This document shows, in pieces, positions 35,505 to 43,195 of a stretch of DNA of 64,000 nt. The stretch lies in the NCBI GenBank assembly GCA_964640955.1, contig CAZXJI010000012.1, forward strand, positions 38,648 to 102,647, in the 5' to 3' direction. The DNA comes from CAXXOK01 sp964640955. GTDB lineage: Bacteria > Bacillota > Clostridia > Christensenellales > Aristaeellaceae. Under the pieces are notes generated by a model, which worked only from the letters and a program-made list of their open reading frames with translations, was not told the origin of the DNA and searched no databases. The position numbers were made by a program, and so were the translations under genes. The stretch's first letter is position 1. Every line of letters starts with the position of its first letter.

Positions 35505-36467
35505 CTAATTATCGTAGCTGATTCGGGGATCGACGTAGGCGTACGTGATGTCCAGAAGCACGTTTACCACGATGACCACCGTGGAAATCAGCACCGCAAC
35601 CCCCATGATCACCGGATAATCCCGCGAGTTGATGGAGGTGCTCATCAAACTCCCGATGCCCGGCCAGGCAAACACGTTTTCCACCACCACGGCCCCGCCG
35701 ACCAGGAAGGGCACCATCAACCCGATCTGGGTGACGATGGGGATCAGCGCGTTGCGGAATCCGTGCTTCACGACGACCGTAAACTCCCGTATCCCTTTCG
35801 ATCTCGCGGTTTTGATGTATTCCTCGCCCATGACCTCCGTGAGCCCCGCGCGCGTCTGCTTGATAAACCCGCCCATGACGTTGAAGCACAGCACCACGGA
35901 GGGAAGCAGCAGATGGCGCGCCAGCACGGCGACCGTTTTGGCGCCCGCCGCGTCGTACATGCCCGAAGCCGGCAGCACGCTCATCTTGACCGAGAACAGG
36001 TAGATCAGGCAGAGGCTGAAAAAGAATGTCGGCACGGAGGAGCCTATGTAAATAAAGAAGTTGGCGATCGACGTCCACACGGATCGCGGTTTATAGGCCG
36101 ACGCGATGCCGAGCGGTATGCCCAGAAGCAGCGCCAGAAGCAGCGAGGAACCCGTCAGCACCAGCGTGGGCCCGATGCGCTGCCCCAGCACGTAGGATAC
36201 GGGCTGGTTGGTTTTGTACGAGGTGCCCAGATCCCCGTGCAGGATGTCGCCCAGCCAGAGCGCATAGCGCACGACGACCGGTTTGTCCAGCCCGTACTGT
36301 GCCTTGAGCTGGAGGATCTGCTCCTGCGACATGCCCGTGTCGCTGGCCGCCACCACCTGATCCACGATGCTGCCCGGCGCCATGTTGGACATAATATAGA
36401 CCGCCAGCGTAATGCCGATGAAGATCGGAACGGAGAAAAGCAGCCTTTTGAAAATGAATTTCGCCAT
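35505..36467 (-). CDS. Dipeptide ABC transporter permease (OppB/DppB type)
   Basis: A 320-aa permease starting MAKFIFKRLLFSVP, with the substrate-side LKAQYGLDKPVVVRYALWLGDI region, EAA-like loop EYIKTARSKGI and the C-terminal ENVFAWPGIGSL motif. First gene of the transporter operon; AGAGGA precedes ATG. A hairpin lies about 28 bp upstream. Confidence 0.94.
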   Translation of the reverse strand: MAKFIFKRLLFSVPIFIGITLAVYIMSNMAPGSIVDQVVAASDTGMSQEQILQLKAQYGLDKPVVVRYALWLGDILHGDLGTSYKTNQPVSYVLGQRIGPTLVLTGSSLLLALLLGIPLGIASAYKPRSVWTSIANFFIYIGSSVPTFFFSLCLIYLFSVKMSVLPASGMYDAAGAKTVAVLARHLLLPSVVLCFNVMGGFIKQTRAGLTEVMGEEYIKTARSKGIREFTVVVKHGFRNALIPIVTQIGLMVPFLVGGAVVVENVFAWPGIGSLMSTSINSRDYPVIMGVAVLISTVVIVVNVLLDITYAYVDPRISYDN

Positions 36468-36494
36468 AAATCACTCATCCTCTAAAAATAAACA

Positions 36495-36522
36495 GGCGCA
36501 TATTGCTTTCACAATACGCGCC
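36495..36522 (-). promoter_or_regulatory. Hairpin in the leader of the peptide transporter operon
   Basis: 11-bp arms (36495-36505 and 36512-36522, one mismatch) with a 6-nt loop. On the minus strand it is followed by TGTTTATTTTTAG, so it looks like a terminator or attenuator between the PucR gene and the first permease. Confidence 0.5.
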
Positions 36523-36657
36523 TTTGCGACTGGGTTGATATGATATTGACAGGGATTATGATAGCGGAATTTGCGCGCACAGTCAACTGGCGAAAGTGGA
36601 GATTGTTTTTGGCCATTCGTACAAAACAGCGCCGCACCCCTTTGAAATGGGCGCTTT

Positions 36658-37836
36658 TCACAGCAGATCGTGCAGCTTCACGGCCAGGTTGATCTCCGTG
36701 CGCACGTTCAGGTCGGACAGGTCGCAGCCCAGTATCTCCTCGATCTTGTGGATTTTGTAAATCACGGAGTTGCGGTGCATGTACAGCCTTCCGGCGGTCT
36801 TTTGGATGTTGCCGCCCGTCTCGAAATGCACCTTCAGGAAGTCCATGTATCCCGTTTCGTTGATCTCGTCGTACTGGATCAGCGGTTCGATGGTATCGGT
36901 GTAGTACTCCCGGATCATCTCGTCGTCCTCCACCGCCATAAGGATGCGGTACACCCCCAGGTCGCGGTAGGCGACGGCGGTATCCTCCCGGCCGAGCCTC
37001 ACCTGCAGCCGCATCACCTTCTGGGCGATGCGGTAGCTTTTGCACAGGCAGCGCACGCTCTTGGTGTTGCGGCCGATGCCGCAGTAGAGGCCGTCCCCGT
37101 CCGGCAGCAGCTTTTTGCCGTATTTCATCATCTCCCCCACGGCGGCCAGCACCATCGCGTCCGTGTAATGCATGAACACGGCGAGTACCGCGCCGTTCAG
37201 CTCGAAAACGAGGCTGCCGGGGTACTTGGGCGTAATAAAGTTGCCGATGTTCTCCGCCATGCGCACGTAGTTGACGGCGTTTTTCCGGTCACAATCGTTG
37301 CTGACCACGGAAAGGACGGCCGCACAGTAGGGCAGTTCCCTGCTGAAGCCGTAGCGTTCCAGGATCGGCACGTACAGCTCCTCCTGCGCGGGGAAAAAAA
37401 CGGCGTTCTTGACGGCGGAGGTCAGCTCCATGCTCGTGCGGTCGGCCGTGGTGATTTCCTCGCAGAATTTCTTCATGATCTGCGCCATATACACGTGCCA
37501 GGGAACGCTGAACAGCGGAAAATCGTTTTCGTTGCAAAAATCGGCGATTTCCGCCGGCACCGCCGGGATATACGGCCCGCAGTTAATCACCAGCCCGCTC
37601 GCGCCGTTTTGCTGGATGGTTTTCACCAGGTCGATCAGCTCCTCGCCGCCGGACAGTGCGATACCCGTGGTGAAGGCGACCTCCCCGCCCTCCAGAAACC
37701 GGGAGATTTCCTCGCCTTCCACCATGTGCACCCAGGTCACGACGTTGTCCAGCCCGTTTTCCCCCGCCAGCAGCCTGATTTGGAATTCCGGCTGGTTTTT
37801 GACGCATTCGTACAGCTTTTTCAGCTGGATCGACAC
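36658..37836 (-). CDS. PucR family transcriptional regulator
   Basis: A 392-aa regulator. The N-terminal PucR domain (LLAGENGLDNVVTWVHMVEG to about residue 120) is followed by a degenerate cyclase-like middle and a C-terminal HTH (GGNIQKTAGRLYMHRNSVIYKIHKIEEILG). PucR proteins commonly control nitrogen-source genes. I place the start at the GTG at 37836, 7 nt after GGGGGA; the ATG at 37884 lies inside a perfect palindrome that is probably the terminator of the preceding gene. It is upstream of and on the same strand as the transporter/amidohydrolase/aminotransferase block, its likely target. Confidence 0.9.
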   Translation of the reverse strand: MSIQLKKLYECVKNQPEFQIRLLAGENGLDNVVTWVHMVEGEEISRFLEGGEVAFTTGIALSGGEELIDLVKTIQQNGASGLVINCGPYIPAVPAEIADFCNENDFPLFSVPWHVYMAQIMKKFCEEITTADRTSMELTSAVKNAVFFPAQEELYVPILERYGFSRELPYCAAVLSVVSNDCDRKNAVNYVRMAENIGNFITPKYPGSLVFELNGAVLAVFMHYTDAMVLAAVGEMMKYGKKLLPDGDGLYCGIGRNTKSVRCLCKSYRIAQKVMRLQVRLGREDTAVAYRDLGVYRILMAVEDDEMIREYYTDTIEPLIQYDEINETGYMDFLKVHFETGGNIQKTAGRLYMHRNSVIYKIHKIEEILGCDLSDLNVRTEINLAVKLHDLL

Positions 37837-37864
37837 GGGCCCGTCCCCCTTTCCCAACAGCAAA

Positions 37865-37899
37865 GCGCGGCGCGCCTGCTTCATTGCGGCGCGCCGCGC
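37865..37899 (-). terminator. Terminator of the MocR/aminotransferase operon
   Basis: Perfect 12-bp arms of alternating GC (37865-37876 and 37888-37899) with an 11-nt loop, followed on the minus strand by TTTGCTGTT. Confidence 0.6.
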
Positions 37900-38013
37900 G
37901 GCCCCTTGCGGGGCGTTTGTCGACGTACAAGCGTATGGTAACGGATCGGCGGGAGAATGTCAAGTGCCCGGGAGGCGGCCGGCCGGCTCTCCCACCGCCC
38001 TTTCCGCGGCTGT

Positions 38014-39189
38014 TCAGGCGACGTTAAGCAAAACGTCCTTCAGTGCCCGGATGTACTCGTCGATCATGTCCGTCGTTATAATCAGCGGGCAATAGGTTCG
38101 GATCACCCGCTCTTTCGGCTTGACGCCCGCGATCATCCCGCGGTCGAACAGCCCCCGGCCTATCGCCCGCATCGTTTCCGGGCTCACGGTTTCGTCAAGC
38201 GCTATGCAGTTCATCAGGCCGATTCCCCGTATTTCACGGATCACCGGCACCTCCCGCCCCAGCCGCGCGCAGTGCGCCCGGAAGGTTTCCCCCAGCGCCC
38301 GCGCCCTGTCCGGCAGGCCGTCCCTTTCGATCTTCGTCACGACCGCGTATGCGACCCTGCACCCCATCGGATCGTTCTGATGCGACTGGGCGAAATGGAA
38401 ACCGGTTTTTTCGGCCTCTCGTATCGTCCGACCACCGATGATCACCGCGCTGACCGGATAGCCGTTTCCGAGGCTCTTTCCGGCTGCGACGATATCCGGT
38501 CTGAGGTCGTAATGCATGAAGCCGAACCACTTGCCGGTCCGGCCGATGCCGCAGGTCACCTCATCCACGACGGTGACGATATCGTATTCCTTCACGATAC
38601 GCTCCAGCGCCGCCACCAGGTCGCGCGGCGGTAGCCTTACCAGCCCGGAGCTGTTGCCGGGCTCGAAGACGAACACCCCAATCCGCGAAAAATCGATTTT
38701 CGTCTTCAGGGCCAAGTACCAGTCGTCCGCGCTCCTTCGTTCGTGAGCGTCCCAATCGATCGATTGCCACGCGCCCGGCGCCTGCTCCCGGCAAAGCCCG
38801 TAGGCCGAAAGGTACTGCCCGCGCAGGCAGGCTAATTTCCGCCCCGGCCTGACGGCCGCGGCCAGCTGGACGCCGTACTCGACCGCCTCGCTGCCCGAGG
38901 TTAAAAACACGCACTGCCCCTCGCCCATACCGGAGAGGCTAAGCAGTTTTTCCGCGCATTGCTCCGCAACGGGCTGGTTGTAAGCGTAGCCGACGTGCAT
39001 GATCGTATCGATCTGGCTGTGCATCGCCTGCGTAACCTCCGGGTCGCAATGGCCCAGCGGCAGTGCCCAGACGCCGGCCTCCAGATCCAGGTACCGCTTT
39101 CCGGTCGCGTCATAGACATAGCACCCCCGCCCCCGGACGATATCGGAAGCATAAACCGGGTAACCCGTGCTGTTGAACAGATGGCTCAT
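38014..39189 (-). CDS. Class III aminotransferase family protein
   Basis: A 391-aa PLP enzyme with SGSEAVEYGVQL, VVDEVTCGIGRTGKWF (Asp209) and Lys238 in AAGKSLGNGYP. The usual SYHG motif that stacks on PLP is replaced by YLSAYG, so the amine substrate may be unusual. I start at MSHLFNSTGY (39189), 10 nt after GGAGGAG; the longer open frame upstream runs into the regulator gene region. It follows the MocR gene by 55 bp and is probably its co-regulated target. Substrate unknown; not close to the other class III enzyme in this window. Confidence 0.85.
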   Translation of the reverse strand: MSHLFNSTGYPVYASDIVRGRGCYVYDATGKRYLDLEAGVWALPLGHCDPEVTQAMHSQIDTIMHVGYAYNQPVAEQCAEKLLSLSGMGEGQCVFLTSGSEAVEYGVQLAAAVRPGRKLACLRGQYLSAYGLCREQAPGAWQSIDWDAHERRSADDWYLALKTKIDFSRIGVFVFEPGNSSGLVRLPPRDLVAALERIVKEYDIVTVVDEVTCGIGRTGKWFGFMHYDLRPDIVAAGKSLGNGYPVSAVIIGGRTIREAEKTGFHFAQSHQNDPMGCRVAYAVVTKIERDGLPDRARALGETFRAHCARLGREVPVIREIRGIGLMNCIALDETVSPETMRAIGRGLFDRGMIAGVKPKERVIRTYCPLIITTDMIDEYIRALKDVLLNVA

Positions 39190-39244
39190 GATTGATCGAC
39201 TCCTCCGGCGGTCGCTCCGCCGTTTTCCTGAAACGCCATGGGCC

Positions 39245-40624
39245 CTATAAAACGGAAGGGGGTGGGCCGATTTCGAAACCGAGCATCCGGCGGAGGATTT
39301 CCAGCCCTTTTTCAAAGTCTTCGCAATGGTCCGCGCCCGTCAGGGAAATGCGCACGCAGTTCGGCGGCACGGAGCCCCCCACGGAAAACTTGTAGGCGGC
39401 GATCACGTTGACGCCGTTGGCGTTCGCCGCTTTTTCGAAGTCGCCGGCGCTCCAGTCCCCGGGCAGTTCCAGCCAGGCGAACATGCTGCCCGGCAGATAG
39501 CGGTAGCGATAGCCGGACAGCCGCGTTTCCATCCGCTCCGCTCTCCGCCGGATCTCCTCGCGCTTACGCGCGATAATCTCGTCCGCCGTGCCGCTTGCGA
39601 TGCATTCGCATGCGATCTCGACGTTCAGGGCGGGCGCCATCCATTGGGTGTCGACCACGGCCTGCGCGATCCGGTTGCAGTACCGGGCCGGCGCGGCGGT
39701 AAAGGCGACCCGCAGTCCCGCGTAAAAGGCCTTCGAGATGCCCGCGATGTAGATGCTCCGCTCCGGCAGCAGTCGGGACAGGGTTGCGTCCTTCTCCTCG
39801 CACAAGAACCGGTATTGGTCGTCCTCGATCAGCGTCAAATCGTATTGACGGATGATCTCCGCGATCTCGGCCCGCCTTCGCGCGGACATGGAGGCGTTCG
39901 TGGGGTTCTGCATCGTGGGAACGGTATACACGCCTTTTACGGATTCGCGTCTGCAAACCGCTCCGAGCGCCTGCGGCGTGATCCCTTCCCGGTCCATTTC
40001 CACGGCTTCCAGCTGCACGCCGCAGCGCCGGGCCGCCGTTTTGACGCCGGGATAAACGAGGCAATCCACGGCGATTCGGTCGCCGGGCTGGAACACGGAG
40101 GAAAAGATGCAGTTGAGCGCGTGCTGCGCCCCGGCCGTCACGATCACCTCGTCGGGGCCGGCATTCACGCCGTATCGCCGCATCCATTCGCTGCCGGCCA
40201 GCCTGTGCCGGTACAGCCCCTGTGGCGGGGTATAGGCCATCAGTTCCTTCAAATGCACTTGATGCAGCACGCTTTCGACGATCGGCCGAATGTCCGGCTC
40301 CATGCCGTAAAGCGGATGTACCAGCCCCATTTCGATCAGCTTGCCCGTATCCCTGTCCGTGTCGACCAGCGACGTGTTGCAGCCCGAATCGGAAGACACG
40401 TACGTACCGCTGCCGACGACCGTTATGACCAGTCCGCGCTTCTCCGCCTCCCGGTAGGCCCTCGTGACCGTCGTGACGTTGACCCCAACGGCTCTGGCCA
40501 GTTCCCGGTGCGTGGGCATTTTTTCGCCCGGCGCAAGCGTTCCGTTGCGGATGTCCCGTTCCATCGCGTCGGCGATGGCGACGTAAAGCGCTTTGTCGGT
40601 ATCGATAACCCTCAGGTTCCACAT
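39245..40624 (-). CDS. MocR/GabR-type regulator (GntR HTH fused to aminotransferase domain)
   Basis: A 459-aa fusion. N-terminal GntR winged helix (DAMERDIRNGTLAPGEKMPTHRELARAVGVN is its core region, about residues 15-75), then a class I aminotransferase-like domain with NPTNASMS, DDQYRFL and the PLP lysine in YIAGISKAFYAGLR. These regulators sense PLP-amine adducts and often control aminotransferases or decarboxylases. The start ATG at 40624 has GGAGG 9 nt upstream. It is divergent from a PLP decarboxylase and shares an operator-rich 102-bp gap with it. Confidence 0.92.
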   Translation of the reverse strand: MWNLRVIDTDKALYVAIADAMERDIRNGTLAPGEKMPTHRELARAVGVNVTTVTRAYREAEKRGLVITVVGSGTYVSSDSGCNTSLVDTDRDTGKLIEMGLVHPLYGMEPDIRPIVESVLHQVHLKELMAYTPPQGLYRHRLAGSEWMRRYGVNAGPDEVIVTAGAQHALNCIFSSVFQPGDRIAVDCLVYPGVKTAARRCGVQLEAVEMDREGITPQALGAVCRRESVKGVYTVPTMQNPTNASMSARRRAEIAEIIRQYDLTLIEDDQYRFLCEEKDATLSRLLPERSIYIAGISKAFYAGLRVAFTAAPARYCNRIAQAVVDTQWMAPALNVEIACECIASGTADEIIARKREEIRRRAERMETRLSGYRYRYLPGSMFAWLELPGDWSAGDFEKAANANGVNVIAAYKFSVGGSVPPNCVRISLTGADHCEDFEKGLEILRRMLGFEIGPPPSVL

Positions 40625-40639
40625 CTTCGTTTGCCTCCA

Positions 40640-40691
40640 ATTGTATGTAATACAATAATGCCTTGACATCCATACAATGTCAAGGCATAAT
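40640..40691. promoter_or_regulatory. Divergent control region: decarboxylase promoter and two inverted repeats
   Basis: Plus strand: TTGACA (40663-40668), 17-bp spacer, CATAAT (40686-40691). An 11-bp perfect inverted repeat (40658-40668 / 40678-40688, arm ATGCCTTGACA) covers the -35 and touches the -10. A second repeat, ATTGTAT-gta-ATACAAT (40640-40656), lies beside it, and its half-site recurs as CATACAA (40671-40677) in the loop of the first. Probably bound by the MocR protein. Confidence 0.7.
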
Positions 40692-40726
40692 GCACTAAAG
40701 TCACACAATTTTCGGAGGGATAGGAC

Positions 40727-42118
40727 ATGCGGGAAACGGGATTTCAGCGGGTGATGATGGATCAGCTCGCCGGCAAGGAGCTGTTCGAGCAGGCGAAAGC
40801 CTATGCCTATGCGTATATGGACGGGTTGGGCGAAGCGGACGTCTATCCGTCCGCGCAAACCGTCGAAGGGCTTCGCGCGTTCGACGGAGCTCTTCCGGAG
40901 GGCCCGTGCGCACCGTCCGATCTGCTTCGTCTGCTGAACGAGCGCGGCTCCGGGGCCACCGTGGCGCAAAGCGGCGGCAGGTATTTCGGTTTCGTATGCG
41001 GCGGCGTTCTACCGGTGTGTCTGGCCGCCAAGTGGATGGCCGACGCGTGGGACCAGAACGGCGCGGTGTTCGTCCAGTCGCCGGTGACGGCGAAGCTGGA
41101 AACGGTTTGCGAAAGATGGCTGGCGGAGCTGTTCCGCCTACCGCAGGAAACGGCCGCCGGGCTGGTAAGCGGCTCTTCGACCGCTATTCTCTGCGCCGTC
41201 GCGGCCGCCCGCAACGCGCTTCTGCGTAAACAGGGCTGGGACGTGGGCGAGCGTGGCCTTTTCGGCGCGCCGCCGCTTCGGGTGGTCGTCGGCGAACAGG
41301 CGCATTCCTCCGTTTGGAAAGCGCTGGCCCTGACGGGGCTTGGAAAAGCAAACGTAACTACCGCGCCCGTGGACGACCAGGGCCGCATCCTTCCTGATCG
41401 ATTGCCTGCGTTGGACGAGCATACGCTGCTGGTGTTGCAGGCAGGCAATGTAAACAGCGGCGCGTTCGACCCCGTGGATGCGCTGTGCGACGCCGCTCGC
41501 AAGGCGGGCACCTGGGTCCATATCGACGGTGCGTTCGGGCTTTGGGCCGCCGCCTCCCCAAAAAGGCGCGGGCTGATCCGGGGGTTGGAAAAGGCCGATT
41601 CCTGGTCCACGGACGCACATAAAACGTTGAACGTCCCTTATGATTGCGGCATCGTGCTGTGCAGGGAACGCGGCGCGCTCGTCGACGCGATGCGGGCCTC
41701 GGGCGCTTACCTGCAGTTCAGCGACGAACGGGACGGAATGCTCTACACGCCCGAAATGTCCCGGCGCGCCAGAAGCGTCGAGCTGTGGGCGGCGCTCAAG
41801 TATCTGGGCAGAAGCGGCACAGGCGAGCTTGTGGACACGCTTTGCGACAACGCGGCCTATTTTGCCGAAGCTTTGACGAAAAACGGGTTCGCCGTTGTTA
41901 ACGACGTCGTTTTCAATCAGGTGCTTTTCCGGTGCGACACGCCCGAGCGGACGAAACGGACGCTTCGCAACATCCAATCGTCCGGTCGGTGCTGGTGCGG
42001 GGGCTCAGTATGGCGGGGCGAACCGGTCGTCCGGGTCAGCGTCTGCTCCTGGCAAACGACCCGGCAGGATATCGACGATTGTGTGGCGACGTTCGCGGCA
42101 TGCAGGGAACGGGCATAA
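40727..42118 (+). CDS. Group II PLP-dependent decarboxylase family protein
   Basis: A 463-aa enzyme of the aromatic-amino-acid/glutamate decarboxylase fold. Motifs are SGGRYFGFVCGG, the PLP-stacking His193 (EQAHSSVWKA), GNVNSGAFDP, HIDGAFGLWA (Asp267) and the lysine Lys299 in STDAHKTLN. The substrate amino acid cannot be told from sequence. GGAGGG precedes ATG; the promoter is just upstream and probably MocR-controlled. Confidence 0.88.
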   Translation: MRETGFQRVMMDQLAGKELFEQAKAYAYAYMDGLGEADVYPSAQTVEGLRAFDGALPEGPCAPSDLLRLLNERGSGATVAQSGGRYFGFVCGGVLPVCLAAKWMADAWDQNGAVFVQSPVTAKLETVCERWLAELFRLPQETAAGLVSGSSTAILCAVAAARNALLRKQGWDVGERGLFGAPPLRVVVGEQAHSSVWKALALTGLGKANVTTAPVDDQGRILPDRLPALDEHTLLVLQAGNVNSGAFDPVDALCDAARKAGTWVHIDGAFGLWAAASPKRRGLIRGLEKADSWSTDAHKTLNVPYDCGIVLCRERGALVDAMRASGAYLQFSDERDGMLYTPEMSRRARSVELWAALKYLGRSGTGELVDTLCDNAAYFAEALTKNGFAVVNDVVFNQVLFRCDTPERTKRTLRNIQSSGRCWCGGSVWRGEPVVRVSVCSWQTTRQDIDDCVATFAACRERA

Positions 42119-42184
42119 CGCCGGTGAAGAAATCCACGGGCGGCCCGTTTGGACGGTCGTCGTTGAATGGAGGGACGTGAGAGC

Positions 42185-42880
42185 ATGAAGGAAGAGATTC
42201 GGGAGGTCTTTATCCGGGCGGGCGCCGCGGTGTGCGGGATAGCGGCCGCAGACGCTTTTGCCGATATGCCGGCGGGTTTCCGGCCCACGGACGTATACGC
42301 GGGCTGCCAGTCCGTGATCGTTTTCGCCGTGCCGCTGCCAAAAGGCACGGCGCTGGTAAACCCGCGGATCGTATACGGTCACTTCAACGCGCTGGGGCCT
42401 GTGGAGCTGGACAGAATCGCCTTTCTGGCCTCCAACGAAATCGAGCGGGTCTACGAGCACGCCGTCGCGGTTCCCCTGCCCGCCGACGGGCCTTACGACG
42501 ATTGGAATCCGGAAAAAACGGAGGGCCGTGGGATTCTCTCCATGAAGCACGCTGCGGTCCGGGCGGGCATCGGCACGTTGGGCAAGAATACGTTGTTGCT
42601 GAACCCCCGGTACGGGAACATGCTGAGCATCGGCGCGGTGCTGACCAACCTGCCCCTGCCTTCGGACGAGCCTGCTGAAAGCATCTGCATACCCGGCTGT
42701 CATATCTGCGTCGACAGCTGCCCCGTTCAGGCGATCGGCAACGGAAAAGTGAACCAGTTCCTTTGCCGGAAGCACACCTACGAAACGAACGCGCGGGGTT
42801 TCGGCGTCGTGAACTGCAACGCATGCAGGGTGCGCTGCCCCATGGCTTTCGGCAAAGGGCGGACGATTGGCGGAAGGTGA
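42185..42880 (+). CDS. Epoxyqueuosine reductase (QueG)-like 4Fe-4S protein
   Basis: A 231-aa protein with an N-terminal QueG-like region and two ferredoxin-type clusters: CIPGCHICVDSCP and a second set CNACRVRCP. It is shorter than QueG (about 350-380) and lacks the C-terminal HEAT-like part, so it is probably a related reductase or electron carrier rather than QueG itself. The start at 42185 follows GGAGGG by about 10 nt. It is 66 bp behind the decarboxylase, likely in one operon. Confidence 0.82.
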   Translation: MKEEIREVFIRAGAAVCGIAAADAFADMPAGFRPTDVYAGCQSVIVFAVPLPKGTALVNPRIVYGHFNALGPVELDRIAFLASNEIERVYEHAVAVPLPADGPYDDWNPEKTEGRGILSMKHAAVRAGIGTLGKNTLLLNPRYGNMLSIGAVLTNLPLPSDEPAESICIPGCHICVDSCPVQAIGNGKVNQFLCRKHTYETNARGFGVVNCNACRVRCPMAFGKGRTIGGR

Positions 42881-42902
42881 GGCGGGCGGCCGCAGCAGGG
42901 CG

Positions 42903-42931
42903 TTGACACCGGCCCGTTTTTCTGATATAGT
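42903..42931 (+). promoter_or_regulatory. Promoter of the P-type ATPase operon
   Basis: TTGACA (42903-42908), 17-bp spacer, TATAGT (42926-42931): near-consensus. Confidence 0.75.
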
Positions 42932-42937
42932 GCACTT

Positions 42938-43195
42938 GTCTCTTTGCACTGCAAACCGTTCCCTCCCAAACGAGAGAATGCGCGATCAACAGTACAAACT
43001 GAGCAGGCGATGAATCACCGTGTATCCGGGGGTTCGTGGGGCTGGGCCGTATAAACGGCAGCAGATGGAAGCAATTGCACATCTGCGGGACAGTAGTTGT
43101 TCCGCAGGTGTGTTTCTTTATATTCACATCGTCGGAACAAGCTGGTTGTAGTGTTATAGAACAACTTATGCCCTTGCGGCACCAGGAGGGTTTCT
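42938..43195 (+). promoter_or_regulatory. Long structured leader of the P-type ATPase, possible riboswitch or attenuator
   Basis: About 260 nt lie between the promoter and the start codon. A stem at 43041-43062 (GCTG-gg-CCGT/ACGGCAGC) is followed by a 15-bp hairpin 43078-43112 (two G-T wobbles) and the T-rich 43113-43124. TTGTTCCG (43097-43104), in the 3' arm, can instead pair perfectly with CGGAACAA (43133-43140). I do not recognise a known riboswitch class. Confidence 0.5.
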
